Assembly (NCBI GenBank): GCA_035048485.1
Contig: CM068582.1
Location: forward strand, 13,806,001 to 13,870,000
Reading direction: 5' to 3'
DNA length: 64,000 nucleotides
Source: Pteria penguin
Lineage: Eukaryota; Mollusca; Bivalvia; Pterioida; Pteriidae
The notes below the pieces were generated by a model. The model searched no databases. It saw nothing but the letters and a program-made list of their open reading frames with translations, and was not told where the DNA came from. Position numbers and translations under genes: made by a program. Position 1 is the first letter of the stretch. The number at the start of each line of letters is the position of its first letter. Shown here piece after piece: positions 38,001 through 53,000 of this stretch.

Positions 38001-41000
38001 ATGAAGGGTCAATAGAGAAAGGCGAAAAAGCGTTACTTATTTTGCATGCAAAAACACAACGTTGCTTGTATTAACAGAGATATTGATGGACCGTGTTTTG
38101 TCCGCTGGGAACGCACGTGGGAATATAACCCATAGTTTAGCATTTTATGTTTTGTTTTATAGATAATCCATTTTGACTTCTGCTTGGTATCGTAGCACAT
38201 TACTCAAAACACTTTTGTTATTTACATTTTTCATACCTAGAGAGGTAGTACTCCACTTCACGTACGTTGTCAGAAAAACAACACTGGCATGATCAAGATG
38301 CTGCTAGATGCTCAAGCCGATGTGAATGCAGCGGACAACGTAAGTAGCTAAATATTGCGCACTTATCCCGATGCAAGTAGCTAAATATTACGTAGTTATC
38401 CCGATGTAAGTAGCTAAATATTACGTACTTATCACGATGTAAGTAGCTACATATTACGATGTAAGTAGCATATATTACGCAGTTATCCCGATGTAAGTAG
38501 CTAAATATTACGCACTTATCTCGATGTAAGTAGCTAAATATTACGCACGTGATTTTAATGTGTCCACTATAACAAATACTCTTCAGATTTGGATGTAAAA
38601 TTGACAAGAAAAAATATGGTAAAGTGATCATACAAATTTTAACTGACCATGGAACTATAAAATCGAAATTCCATGTCCACAATATTTGGAAATCATATAT
38701 TAATTCGACAGGAAGTGAAACTTACATTACGATAAAGATGGACAGTACAGTCAATCATCAATACATGTACCTCTTCAAGTCTTTGGGCTGTAAGATACAC
38801 ATGTACCTCAATTCTTTCCGTATTTTTTTTTTTCATTCTTTCTGTGACTGCCGATAATATTAATTCCCATATCCTTATGTCATCATAGCAGATGTGACCG
38901 GTCTGAGATGATGCTTAGTAACACTCCCCCCCCCCCCCTTGATCCCACCTTTGTTTTAACAGGGGTCCCGTGACTGCTTCTATTATATATACTGTCATGT
39001 TAATTGGACTTTGGGTTGTGTAAATCGGTATCTCAGATTTTTACTTGACCCATCAGTCTAGATAAGCATTCTGATTCCAATAGATAAAGTAAAACGAAAT
39101 AATAATCTAATATTAGAAGCAGTTTAGCCCACAGGATTTTCTGTCTAAAAATGTGATAAATTAATTTCTCATTATCTTGCTATATTCGTTTAATAAATGC
39201 TATCTATTTTGTTTCAACGAATCAAGCTATCAGCGTATTTTTCGTTGGGAAAATGGATTATTAACGAACCACCGATTGCAAATATAATAATATAAATAAA
39301 ACAAAGCCATTCATATTAGAAATTAAATACAATAGTGTCCTGATTATACTTTACTGGGGCTACAATACATCTCTTAACATTTTGTCTTTAGTTCATTTAT
39401 ATTTGCTATGTTGTACAACTACGTACAATGTTACCACAGTGCCAATATTATTGATACTACAGACCAAGACAGATGAAATTCAAATTCAACATAAAAATGT
39501 TGAGAAAGATAAGTCATATATTCTTCTCAAATTAACAGACTAATAACACCAGTAATATTATTTCACTAACGTATAATAGTATTGGTTAGCCACACCAACT
39601 ATGTGAGCTGATTACTTGAATTGACCGTCCTAAGACAGTATCGTAACTGCGGTACAATCGATTTTTTAAATGTGGTTTGTCTGTGTTTATGTGACTATCA
39701 TCTTGTTTTGTGTCCAACATTTGTAAGAATCATATAGATTTCTGGAGAAATATCGGAGGCACAGGTCGTGTATTTGAAATTCGGTGAAACTCAGATTATG
39801 ATAAAAATTGATTAGTTTTTACGAGTGAAGAATGCTCACTATTATGTTTTATTACATAGGATGATTGGACACCACTTCACGTAGCAGTTAAACATAATCA
39901 TCTTGATGTTATAAAGCTACTTTTGGACATAAAAGCGGATGTAAATGCAAAGAACAAGGTAAGAAGTAGCAGATTCAATTTTGTCAAAGCAATCCTTTTC
40001 CCTTTTACTCATATGTGCTTTACTTCACTGAAATTTAGATTTATATAGATCTCTCATTTATCTTTGAAATTCATTCTTATCAAGTGTAAATATATCATTG
40101 AGATATACCGATGTGTCACTGAGCATCTCCTGAGGTCAATGCATGAGTAATGCGATGATCTTTCCTGATAAACTGCTCATGCATATCTTCCATTAGATAG
40201 TGTATAGTTTAATATAATTCATAGAAGGTCCAACATATGTAGGAATTTAAAAAATATTAGGATCCTTTGGAATCCCAATACTTTGATGATCCTTACTTTG
40301 CACATAAAATAATCTCCATTAGAAAGTGGATAAAAAGACAATTACTAGAAGGTCCAACACGTGTACATGTAGGAATAAAAAAGATTGCTGGAGAAATACC
40401 CAGAGCTCTTTAAAATACAGATGTGTGTCTTTGATTTCTTTTGAAAACTCAGAGTATGGAAAACAATAGCTTAGTCTTAATAAGTCTTAGTCTTACTATT
40501 TTCACAATTGTGATTGCTGCATAGTATTATTGGGCAACCCTTCACGTAGCACTACAACATGATCTACCTGATGCTATAAAACCGTTTTGGGACATGAAAG
40601 CAAATGTAAATGCAAAAAACAAGCCTAGTTATATAAGCTATATTTCACTGAAATTCAGGTTTATAAATGTCACTAATTTATCTTACAATGTCATTTGTAT
40701 CCAATGCAAATATATCATTGAGAAAGCTTGGTGTGTCACTGAACATCAACAGGTCTAAGCGTTTCGCTTTTTGTGAAGATTTGGAAAACCAGGTCTACCA
40801 TTAGAGGATCGCCAAAAGTGTTCATTGGAATCCCAGCTATTTCATAAATATACCACCGTTTCAGTATTGAAGTCGATGCATGCAAGAAATGCTTCTCGCG
40901 CCATTACAAATAAGACTCGTATCACGAGATTACCTATTCATGGAAGTTCCAACATATATAGGAATCATATAGACTACTTGAGTAATATCCAGAGTTGTCT

Positions 41001-44000
41001 GAAGGTTGTATGTGTACATTAAAATCCTGTAAAATTCTGAGTATTGAACCAAAAAAATGGTGTAGTTTTCATAAAGTGTGATATTATGTTTTACTCTATA
41101 GAATGATAGTACAACTGATCGTCTTTATGTTAAAAAAGGACTCCTATTAGGAGGTCGCAACTGGAATCCAGTTCATTTGCTAATCCTCATTGATAAACTG
41201 CACATAAAATATTCTCAATCAGAAAGTGGGTAGCGTCGCATGTGACCAATGAAAAATGCTCACTAATTTGTTTTACTATATAGAATGATTGGACACCCCT
41301 TCACTTAGCAGTACAACATGATCATCCAGATGTCATAAAACTACTTTTGGACATGAAAGCGGATGTAAATGCACGGAATAAGGTTTGAAAGAAGTAGAAG
41401 AATCAATTTTGTTAAAGTATACCATCTCCATTTTAGTAACATTGCCTTATTTCACTGAAATATAAATGTCACAAATTTATCTCTCAAATTTATTTGTATG
41501 AAATGTACATATATCATTGAGATAGCTTGTTGTGTCATTGAAAATTCCCAACCGATCGTAATACTTCCTTTTGGAAGAGTTAAGTATCTCTCTAAAGAGG
41601 AGAAAAAAAGAGCTGTGCTGTAGGAGGATTGCAAATTGTATTTAGTGGAATCCCAGTCATTTTATAAATCTACGATTATGAAAGCAACTCCATGGAATAC
41701 CAATAATTTGTTGAATGTTACCCGTAAACTGTGTATAAATACTGTCCATTATAAAGTGGATAGCATTAAATAATTCACATAAAGTCGAACATTTGTAAGA
41801 ATCATAGAGGTTGATGAAAAATATCAAGGGCTCTCTGAAGTACAGATATGTATATTTGAACTGCGTCGAAATTCAGACTAAGGTAAAGAGTAGTTTAGTT
41901 TGAATAAGTGAAATATGTTCACTATTATATTTTACCATACAGAATGATTGGACACCGCTTCACGTAGCAGTTAAATATGGTCACCCTGCTGTTATAGAGC
42001 TACTTTTGGACACGACTTTGGATGTTAATGCTAAGGAAGGGGTAAGAAGAAACTGATTCAAATTTGATAAAGCAAGCCGCGCTATTTTATGTTATTTGTG
42101 CATTATTTCACTGAAATTTACGTTTATAAATCTTACTAATTTATCTTTCACAATTTTTATCAAGTGTACATATAGCCCTGAGATAGCTTGATGAACAAAA
42201 TTTTAATGTAAGAAAACTGAAGTAAATAACTAAATAACAACAAACATTCAGTTATATACACTGTACACTTTCAATACTAACACACTCGTTAATGAAAAAA
42301 ACAAATATATAAAACCATATTAATAATCATATTTCAAATCCAAATTACTATCCAGTTCAGTAAATAAAACAAAATACACACTATAGCGGCCAAAGTTCAT
42401 TGATTCCAACACTGACTTCTCTGAAGGTCTAAATTACTTTTTGCACCATAGACGTTTACCATTTTGGATATAATGTCATATTCTTTAATACTCGAAAAAT
42501 AGTAAAATAATCAGCCATTTACCTAACTTTACGTTGATACACTGGGTTTTGATATTCACAGCTATGCTCTGTTATGACATAGATGGTCTATCATACAAAC
42601 ATCATTCGTCACCTATAAATAATTGATTGATTGATTATTGTTTTACGTCACTCCACGAATATTTCACGTATTTAATAACGGCATCTGCCTGATGCATTGC
42701 ATACAAATTTAGACCTTTGCAACGGAACCACCCGAAGCAGTGAGGGATCTTTTACATGCCACGCCTACCGTGACACGGGACCTCGGTTTTTACTGTCTCA
42801 TCCCAAAAACAGAACACCGGTGTGCCCAGGGCGGGAGTCGAATCCGGGACCTCTCGATCATGAGCCGAGCACCTTATCCACCTGGCCACACCGGCTACTA
42901 ACGTACTGCAATTAATTAACCATCGTCTGGTAATAATTATACTATATGGACTTGAATACTTATTTATTATCTACAAATTTCATTCAAAATATTTAAATCT
43001 AAAAGTCGAAACAAAACCACTACTTACTGTAGATACGGTTATATTCCACAAACATGATACTATCCAGCTATTTTATCAGTCACCAATTCACTCATAATTT
43101 GTCCACACTGGTAATACAGCACAAAATTTATTCCACATGTGATCCACATAGATTTTCTCACAGGACCATATTTTCACACAGGAATATCATCTTGCGACAT
43201 ACACTTCATACGTGGATACTCTAGCTCTTTCTACAACTTCAACTTAACATAAAAGTGGATACTATTACATAGCTCATAAAAGTTCAAACATAGGTAGGAT
43301 ACATATAGAATACTGGAGAAATTTCCAGAGTTCTCTCAAGTAAAGATGTCTGTATGTAAACAAGGATGAAATCTCAGAGTATGGGAAACGAGAGCTTAGT
43401 TGAAATATTATGTTTTACTTTATAGAATGATTGGACACCCCTTCACGTAGCAGTACAACATGATCACCTTGATGTTATAAAGATACTTTTGGACATGAAA
43501 GCGGATGTAAATGCAAAGAACAAGGTGAGTAAGAAGAAACAGAGTCAACATTGTTAAAGCAAGTCTTTTTTAGTTATAAGAGCTTTATTTCACTGAAATT
43601 CAGGATTACATATTTCACAAATTTTTCTTTCAAATTCATCCTTATCGTGTGTATATATATCATTGAGATATCTTGATGTATCATTGCGCCTTCTCTTAAG
43701 ATTAAGGAGGGGGGGGGGCTACTTTAGGAGGATTGCAAAGTGTTCAATTATTTTCCAGCAGTCTGATAAATTTACAACTGTTTAGTGTTTGAAGTTGATG
43801 CATGGAATCCGTGTCATAGGTGTACGAAAACAAGTCTTCAAAATGTAAATCGTAATTACTATTCATAGAATCCCAATAATCTGTTGGATGTTTGGGAAAG
43901 GAGTCGGCCGCAGGATATGATAATATCAGTAGAGAAATAACATTAATAGGTCAACAAATAAATAACAAAGTTATCAACACTCAGTAACTTTAATGACCAC

Positions 44001-46959
44001 AACCAATATTGTTGCACAGAGTAATGATAAAGTTAAATACTTAAAATAAGATAATGAACTCACGACAATAAAGGAATCAGTAACTTAATAATTAATTATT
44101 CTTTACAATTTAGACAACAATGCAATCAGTTAATTCTAGAGTAAGGCAAATGAATAAATAGATAGATAGATAGATCCAAATAACGGGGGGATTCACTGTC
44201 TTAAGTTACCAACGTTTCAAGTGATCTTACATGGTAGCAAAAGTTGGTTTGGTAAATCTCAGCAGGTAGTGACGGCCCAGGCTTATATATGAAATGAGCC
44301 TTGTTTTATGATATGTATTAACTTAACGTAATAGCTATTTCGGTCATCAGATTAAAACTTATCCTGGATGAGGCTGATTTTAGAAGTTTTCGTTATACGG
44401 ACTGATTTAGACATAAACGATTATAGCACTTCTTATAACACACTACACCCATGTATACCATCACCTACTTCTAAATAGTAATTGATCAAGATTAAATTTA
44501 TAAATAAAGGTTTAGACCTGTTTTGATATTTCGAAATTTATTTATTTCATTTTACTTCTTTTTTTTTTTTTTTTTTTTTTATCAGAGAGTCATATCTACA
44601 GTTCGGCACTATTTCGAGAATCTTGAGCCACCCCTGAATTGCTATCAGTACAAAAATCCTATTACAAACCTTGTTTTTAATTACAGTGCAGCCACGCCTA
44701 ATCCAAATACTCTTGACTCTATTCCATCTTCCTGTTCATGCAATAAGTCTAAACTCATTTATCAGCCTGCGGGTCATATTATTACATGTGATCTTAATTG
44801 CTCTCTTATATGGAGGATTATTTATCAAATTTTTAAATATGTGTCCTTTCACTGTGCTGGTTTGGCGGTGATTGGGAAGGTTTACCACACCAATTGAGTT
44901 TGTTACTTTTATTAATCGTCTTAAGTCGGTATCTTAAATGAAGTGCAATCGAAAATTTTTGTAATGTCGTTTTCTGTGTATATTTTGATATAATCATGTT
45001 TAATGTGCATGTCCTTTGTGACTTTTGTCATACAACTTGGTCAGATGTCTATTGTTTTCTCCTTTATTGTTAATTCAATAAAGGATTAAAGTCATCTTAC
45101 CACTCTGTTAACGTCGTATCTTGGTGGAGCAAGGTTCAATTCCGGGGGGTATTTAGTAAATTAGGGGTGCATAAGATGATTATCTTCTATGTTACCGTTA
45201 ATTTGTAAATATGTTGTTATGTAATGTTAATTATAAAGTGAATTGCATTAATTGGCAGAAAGTCGAATATTTGTACGAACTATATAGGTTAGCGGAAAAG
45301 TATCCAGAGCTCTCAATTGTGTCTATTTTAACATTGTTGAAACTCAGATTACGATAAACAATAGTTTACATCAAAAAAGGGAAATATTCTTAATTCTGTG
45401 TTTAAATATATAGGATGATAGGACACCCCTTCACGTAGCAGTCGATTGTAATCATCTAGATGCTGTAAAGCTACTTTTGGACATGAAAGCCGATGTAAAT
45501 GCAAAGAACATGGTGAGTAAGAAGCATCAGATTCAATTTTGTTAAAGCAAGCAGTTTCATATTTAGGTATATGTGTATTATTTCAATGAAATTCAGGATT
45601 ATAAATGTCAATAATTTATCTTTCAAATCCATTCTTTTCAAGTGTAAATACATCATTGAGATCTCTTGATGTGTCATTGAACATTTCCAACAAAATGTCG
45701 AAATGTTTTTGCGTTTTGAAGTGTGAAGTCACTCTCTTAAGATTAGGAAAATGAGATCTATTAAGGGAGGATCGCAAAAAGTGCTCATTGAAATCCCAGA
45801 TATTTCATAAATATACAACGGTTAGACTTTTGAAGTAGATGCATTAAACAGGTTTCACATCATTTTAAGAAGGGACTCCTATCACGAGATCGGATGGAAT
45901 ATCCGCTTGAATCCCAATAGTTTGATGATCCTTCCTAATATACTCCACATAATATATTCTCCATTGACAAATGGATATTATGACGTAATTCAAAGAAGTT
46001 CCTATATATATAGGAATCATATAGACTGCTGGAGAATTATCCAGAGTTATCTGAAGGACAGATGTGTATATTGAAACTCGGAGTTCAGAAAACGATTGTG
46101 TGGTTCTAAAAAGTGTAATTATATTTTACTCTATAGAATTATCGGACACCCCTTCCCTTATCAAAAGAACATGAATCAGCAGTTTCAATTTTGACCCAAC
46201 ACAGCGTTCCTTATTTGTCGTATGTGCTTTATTTCACTAAAATTCGGTTTTATAAATGCATTAATTTATCAAACTTATTGGTATGAAGTGTAAATCATAT
46301 ATACCTTGATGTGTCATTGAACATCTCTAATAGAATGAAATGTTTTTATTTTTGAAGTGTGAAATCTCCCATTTAAGATTTAGGTTAAATTAGGGGAAAA
46401 TCACTATAAGTGTTCATTGGATTCCCAGTCATTTGGTAAATCTACAATGGTTTCATTTTTAACGTCGATGTATGAATACCTTTCATACGATTACGAAAAC
46501 AATTTCGCAACCAGGAGATCGCAATAAGTGTCCATGGAATCCAAATATCCATTGAATGTTACCGTTAAATTGTATAAAGATAATGCTCAGTAGAAAGAGC
46601 AAAATATTAAGCAATTCACGGCAGGTCGAACATTGGAGGAACCATATACATGTAGATAGCTGGAAAATAGAGGTACATATGTGTGATTTGAACTCTTTTT
46701 AAAACGCGGATTATGGAAAACAATAGCCTAACCTTAATCAGTGAAATCTGTTCAGTATTTTACTCTGCTATATTTTGTATAGAATGATTGGACACCCCTT
46801 CACGAAGCAGTAGAACATAATCATCTTGATATTATAAAGCTACTTTTGGAGATGAAAGCGGATGTAAACGCAAAGGATGTGGTGAGTAAGAAACAACAGA
46901 TTTAATATTTATTAAGGAAGCCATTGGTTTTTTGTTTTGTTTTGTTTTTTGTTTTTTTT

Positions 46960-47002
<43 letters not shown>

Positions 47003-50000
47003 TTTTTTTTTTTGTGGTTTTTTTTTTTTTTTTTTTGGTTTTTTATTTTTGGAGGGATTTTTTTTTTTTTTTTTGTTTTGTATTGGTTTTTAGTTTAATT
47101 TTTTAACAGAAATTCAGTCATACATGTTATTTTTCAAACTCATTTTTCTCAAGTGTAAATATGTCCCGGAAATAACTTGGTATGTCATTATACATCTAAA
47201 CAGATCGTAACGTTTCGCTTTAAGAGTGAAGTACTTTAAAGAGGTCGAAGTGTGCTATAGGAGGATCGAAATAAGTGTACACTGCAATGCCAGTCATTTA
47301 ATAAATGTACAACGGTTTTTAATTTAATGGTTGATGCATGAAATCTGATTCCAAAAACACGTTTCTTGTCAGGAGATCGCAAAAAGTGCTCGCTGAAATC
47401 CCAATAACTTGATTGCAAACCCCGTCGGGGGTTTGCATATTACGTTGTTGTCTAATCTGGAAATGCGCATGTGCGCCATGATTATGCTGCATGCTGGGAA
47501 AACATAGCCTCCAAAAAGTAGCAGCTTTAATTTACGAGGTCAGGCAGTATATGTTTTTTATTGTCCATGACATCGATATTTCTAATGCGCTTAAAAGGAA
47601 AGGGAATTATGAGGAATACCCTTGCTTTCAAAGACAATGTTCATTACTAAATCAATATTACAGTTGAGCGTTCCAAACAATAGTATTTATAGTATTTACC
47701 GTACTTTCAAAGGCAGAGAGGAGTATATGAGGATAGAGCTTTTAATAGGATAGACATTATGACTTGGGGGTGATTTCTTACGTGAATGCATATAAATGAT
47801 AAATAAATCTTACATGCAATGTATTCTAGAAATAGAAAAATACTTTAAAATATTTATTTTAAATAAATTAGTGGATGCAGAGACATATATATGTCTTTTG
47901 TGGATGCCACATAAACATGTATAAATATGAAGAATAATCATATTTTGGAAATCAACATTCGTGTAACCTTTCCCACGGCAGCAGTGGTATAATCCAACAG
48001 AATTTTCCCGCGTAATACTAATTAGATGTTCGTACCTTTTAGCGTAAGTACATGATCTAGCAATAGAAAATCTGGAAAAGTTCCGAGTAAATGAAGGCGG
48101 AGTATCAAGGTTTAATTGGTGGAGCAATTACTGCGCAGTTTGTAACATTCTTTGTACTTATGCAAACTTCCCCAGCTATTATTTGCGCACAAGAGGCCTC
48201 GACGGGGAGTTTGTGTTCTTTAGGTGTCGGAAGTTGGTGGAGCAAGCACTGTGTAGTTTGTATGATTTCTTCCATGTCTAACTGTACTTAGGGTGTTCGA
48301 AGTGTCTAAACGGTGACGTCCCGACGAATATGGTCAGCTTTCCCAACCCAAGTCTAAACATAAATAAACATTTGAAAGGAGGTATTAACTACTATTTAGA
48401 CAACGACCTAGCTAACATCATGCAAAAGGGTCTTCATTTTAAATTGACCCACAAGTACCATTTTCCTCGCATTTAAAAATGCTACAGGGTTTTCTTAAAG
48501 CTAAGCTTGTGATCTTTACTGATAAGCTGTACATAAATTATTCTCCGTCAGGAAGTTCCTAGTATTAAATAATACAAAGAAGGTCCAACATATGTAGGAA
48601 TGATATAGTTCGCCGGAGAAATATCCAGAGCTCTTTGAATTACTGACATATGAATTTAAACTATATTGAAAAATTTAGTTTCTTAAAGTTAAATATTCTC
48701 ACCATTGTGTTTTAATATATAGAATGAATGGACACCCCTTCACGTAGCAGTACAACATGATCATCCTGATGTTATAAACCTACTTTTGGACAAGAAAGCG
48801 GATGTGAATGAAAAGGATGAGGTGCGTACATATAAGAAGCAACTGTTCAATTTTGTTTAAGCAAGCCTTTTCATTGTTATACGCATATATATCTTTTTTA
48901 AAGCAACTCCTCTTTGATGAATCTTTGGTACAAAAGAGAAAGGGAAAGAATCTGACCACCAAGGAGATTTACAATAAAATTTGTGAACTCGTAATGCAAC
49001 ACATGCAATGACATTACAAAAATATTCATTGTGAAAGAACACCATATGAAGCATCTTGATACATTGGTTATATAAAGCTAAAATGTGTAAAGTTGTGTAA
49101 AATTTGCTGGAAATTTGGTAATTCAAGATTCGCAAAAGTAAGTACTATGCTTTGACCTTATCTATATTTACCACAGTTAGATTACATATATAGTTCTAGT
49201 TTGCATGACCCTAATTAAAATAAAGCGCAGGCGTATTATGTGCCGTTCAACGATACCCTATTTTTGCTATATGTATTTTATATGTGTAAATATATTCTGG
49301 AGATAGCTTGGTGTGTCATTGAAAATCTCCAACAGTAATGTTTCCCTTCTTGAAGAGTGAAGGCCTCATTACACATGTATGTTTGGATCGCAATAAGTGT
49401 TCACCGGAATCCCAGTACTCTACAACGATTTTTAAAGTTGATGTGTGAAATCCAATTCCAAAAATACTTTTCCTATCAGGAAATCGCAATAAGTATCCGC
49501 TGTACTCCCAATAATTTAATGATCCTTACTGATAAACTGTACAGAAAATATTCCCAATTAAAAAGTGGATAATACTACATACTTCACAGAAGGTCCTATA
49601 ATTGTAGGACTAATACAGATTACTGGATTGGTATCTAGGGCATGTTTAGATGACCGAAGTGTGAATTTAAACTCTGTTGAAAACACAGAGGGCAGGAAAC
49701 AATAGTTTAATATTTAAATGTGAAATATACTGAGTGTTCATTTTTTACAACATAGGATGATTGGACACCCCTTCACGTATCAGTACAACATGATCATCCT
49801 GATGTTATAAAGCTACTTTTGGACATGAATGCGCATGTGAATGCAAAGGATAAAGTGAGTAATAAGCAGTAGATTAAATTTTGTCGAAGCCGCTTCCATG
49901 TTAGTTATATGCTTTATTTCACTAAAACGCAGATTCATTAACGTCACCAATTTATTTTTCAAATTCAGTCACGTATGAATCTCATTGGTTTATTTTTGGG

Positions 50001-53000
50001 CAGTGAGGTCCATCTCTAAGAATGATGAAAAAAATAGGTCTAGTACAGGGAGATGGCAATAATTGTTCAATGGATTCCCAGGCATATCTTTCAAACGATA
50101 ATGAAAAAAAAATCTACAAGCTGGACATCGCATTTACTATCCATGGAATGCCAATAAATGTTTTAATCCTTAAACTGCACATAATATGTTAGAGAGCGCA
50201 TAGTACTACATAATTCAGAAGGTGGTGTAATATATGTAGGAATCACATAGATTACTGGAGAAATATTCAGAGCTATCTGAAAGACGGATGTTTGTATCAA
50301 ACCTTTGTTGAATATACTCAGAGTATGAAAAACGAGATTTCAGGTTTATAAAATGAAATATTATGTTTTACTTTTTAGAATGATTGGAGACCCCTTCACA
50401 TAGCAGTACACCAGAATTATTCTGAAGTTATAAAGCTACTCTTGGACAAGAAAGCGGATGTTAATGCAAAGAACAAGGTGAGAAGCAACCGTTTTCTTGT
50501 TCCTCATTCTTTGTTTGTGCTTTATTTTACTGAAATTCAGGTTTCTTAATCTTACGAATATATTTTTCAACTTCATTCGTATCTATCGATTGTATCATCG
50601 AAATTGGTTGACGCATCATTGAACATCTCCAACAGGTCATTATATTTCGCTTTTTCAAGAGTGAAAACCCTCTATCAAGATGAGGAAGAGAGGAATACGA
50701 TAGGAGGATCGCAACAAGTGTTCATGATAATCCCAGTAATTTGATAAATCTACAACTATTTCTTAACTGAAGTCGATACATCGAATTCCATTTCATATGA
50801 TTACAAAAAAGAAAGCCTGCAACTAGCAAATCACAGTGCAGCCAGTATCACTGTAACCACTGTAATTTCACGATCCTTATTGATGAATTGTACATATTTT
50901 TCTCCTATAGATTATATAATTATATGCTGAAATTCAGGTTTATGAATGTCAATAATTCATTTTTATTACGTATAAATATTTCATCGAGACAGGAATCCTA
51001 TAGATTACTTGAAAAATATCCAAAGCTAAAGACAAATGTGTGTATTTGAACAGCGTTGAAATATCACAATATGGGAAGCAGTAGTTTAATTTTAATAAGA
51101 GAAATATGCTTCTGATTATGTTTTACTATACAGGAGGATTGGACACCCCTTCACGTCGCAGTACAACATGATCATCCTGATGTTATAAAGCTACTTTTGG
51201 ACATGAAAGCGGATGTAAATGCAAAGAACAAGGTGAGTAAATCCCCCTCTTACGATTAATAAAAAGGTATCTACTATAAAGGGATCGAATAAGTATTCGA
51301 TGGAATCCCCGATATTTCATCTTTCTCTTTCATACGATTTCGGGAACAGTTCTGCTAACAGAAAATTGATATCAGTCTCCATGTTATTCCAAGAAATTGT
51401 TTATTCTTAGTGTTAAACTGTATGTAAATATTGTTCGTTAGAATGCCGATAGAATTTCATTATTCATGGAAATTTAGGAATCATATAGTGTTCTGGAAAA
51501 ATATTTTCAGCTCTCCGAACAACAAATATATGTATTTCAACTCTGTTCAAAAACCGAAATTTATGAGATAATTTATTAACTGTAACAAGTAAAATATTCT
51601 CAGTATTCTGTTTTACTAAATAGGACCATAGGTCACCCCTTCATGTAGCAGTAACACGTAATCATCCTGATGTTTTAAAGCAAATTTTGGACATGAATGC
51701 GGATGTAAATGCAACAGAAAAAGTAAGTAATAGGCAACTCATTTACTTTTGTTATAGCAAACCGCTTTATCGCACTGAAGTTCAGGTTCATAAATGTAAT
51801 ATATTTATCCTTCAAATTCATTCTTTTCTCGTATGAATTTATCATCAATTTGATTTTTTAAGTGGGAAGTCCTTCTCTAAAGATGAAGAGAAATATGTCT
51901 AGTACAGGATGATGCGATAAGTGTTCATTGGATTCCCGGTCATTTCATTCATCTTCAGCGGTTTGATTTTTCAAATCAATGCATGATATTTCTTTCATAC
52001 GATTATAAAAAAGCACAAGGCATTTAGTATCCATGGAATCCCAATAAATGTATTAGTCTAGTCAAACATTCAAACTGCACATAAATGTTCTCCGTTAGAG
52101 AGTGGATAGTGCTACATAATTCCGAAGGTGCAATATATATGTAGAAATCACATAGATTACTGGAGATATATTCAGAGCTATATGAAAGAAAGATGTGTGT
52201 ATTTAAACTCTGTTGAATACCCAGAGTATGAAAAACAATATTTCATTTTCAAAAAGTGAAATATTATGTTTTACTCTATAGAGTGATTGGACACCCCTTC
52301 ACATAGCAGTGCACCATGATTATCCTGAAGTTATAAAGCTGCTTTTGGACAAGGAAGCGGACGTTAATGCAAAGAGCAAGGTAAGATGCAGCAGGATGAG
52401 GGGTTTTTTTCCCTTTCATTCGTTGTATATGCTTTATTTCACTGAAATTCGGGTTTATTAATCTCACTAATATATTTGCCGAATTCATTCATTATCAAAT
52501 TTAAACATATCATCGAGATAGGTTGATATACCATTTAACATTTCCAACAGGTCATTATATTTCGCTTTTTCAAAGAGAAAACAAGACATCTTACAAAGCT
52601 GTATGACGCAGATCACCACGGACATGCACACAAAACATGATATTAGTAGAATATACACGGCAAAACGCCATTACAAAAATGTTCGATTGTGCTTCAGTTT
52701 CGATACCGATTTAGGACGGCCATTTGAAGTAACAAACTTCATTCAATTGGTGTGGTTAACCGATTTACGGGCGCCCACATTTCCACTCATTCACAAAAGC
52801 AGCACAATCAAAGGACACACATTAAAATTTATAAATAATCCCCTATATAGAGAACAAGGATCAACAGGTTACTCAAGAAGAGAGGTCATCAAAATTGTAT
52901 TCCATACGAAATGCTTATAGAATTATATGTTGCTATCAGAAATATGTAAGGCGACATAACATCAACATAAGTAAACCGTGTTTTTCCCTTCTGTAAGCCA

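Noticed and set aside
38340..38550. CRISPR-like array
   Set aside because: Units are contiguous tandem copies without unique spacers, in a eukaryotic intron.
38293..38682. Reverse frame with repeated SYLHRDK peptide
   Set aside because: Antisense translation of the 33-34-bp minisatellite in an ankyrin intron.
44523..44897. 124-codon frame on the + strand
   Set aside because: Runs through a T run and an inverted R1 repeat; no coding signal.
45108..45165. tRNA-like head with GGTTCAATTCC
   Set aside because: Only a B-box-like motif; A box and SINE body not convincing, so mentioned only within the insertion entry.
45471..45677. Reverse frames in ankyrin introns as separate genes (also 57517-57917 and 59490-59714)
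   Set aside because: They are antisense exon plus decayed PLE RT peptide, explained by the intron origin.
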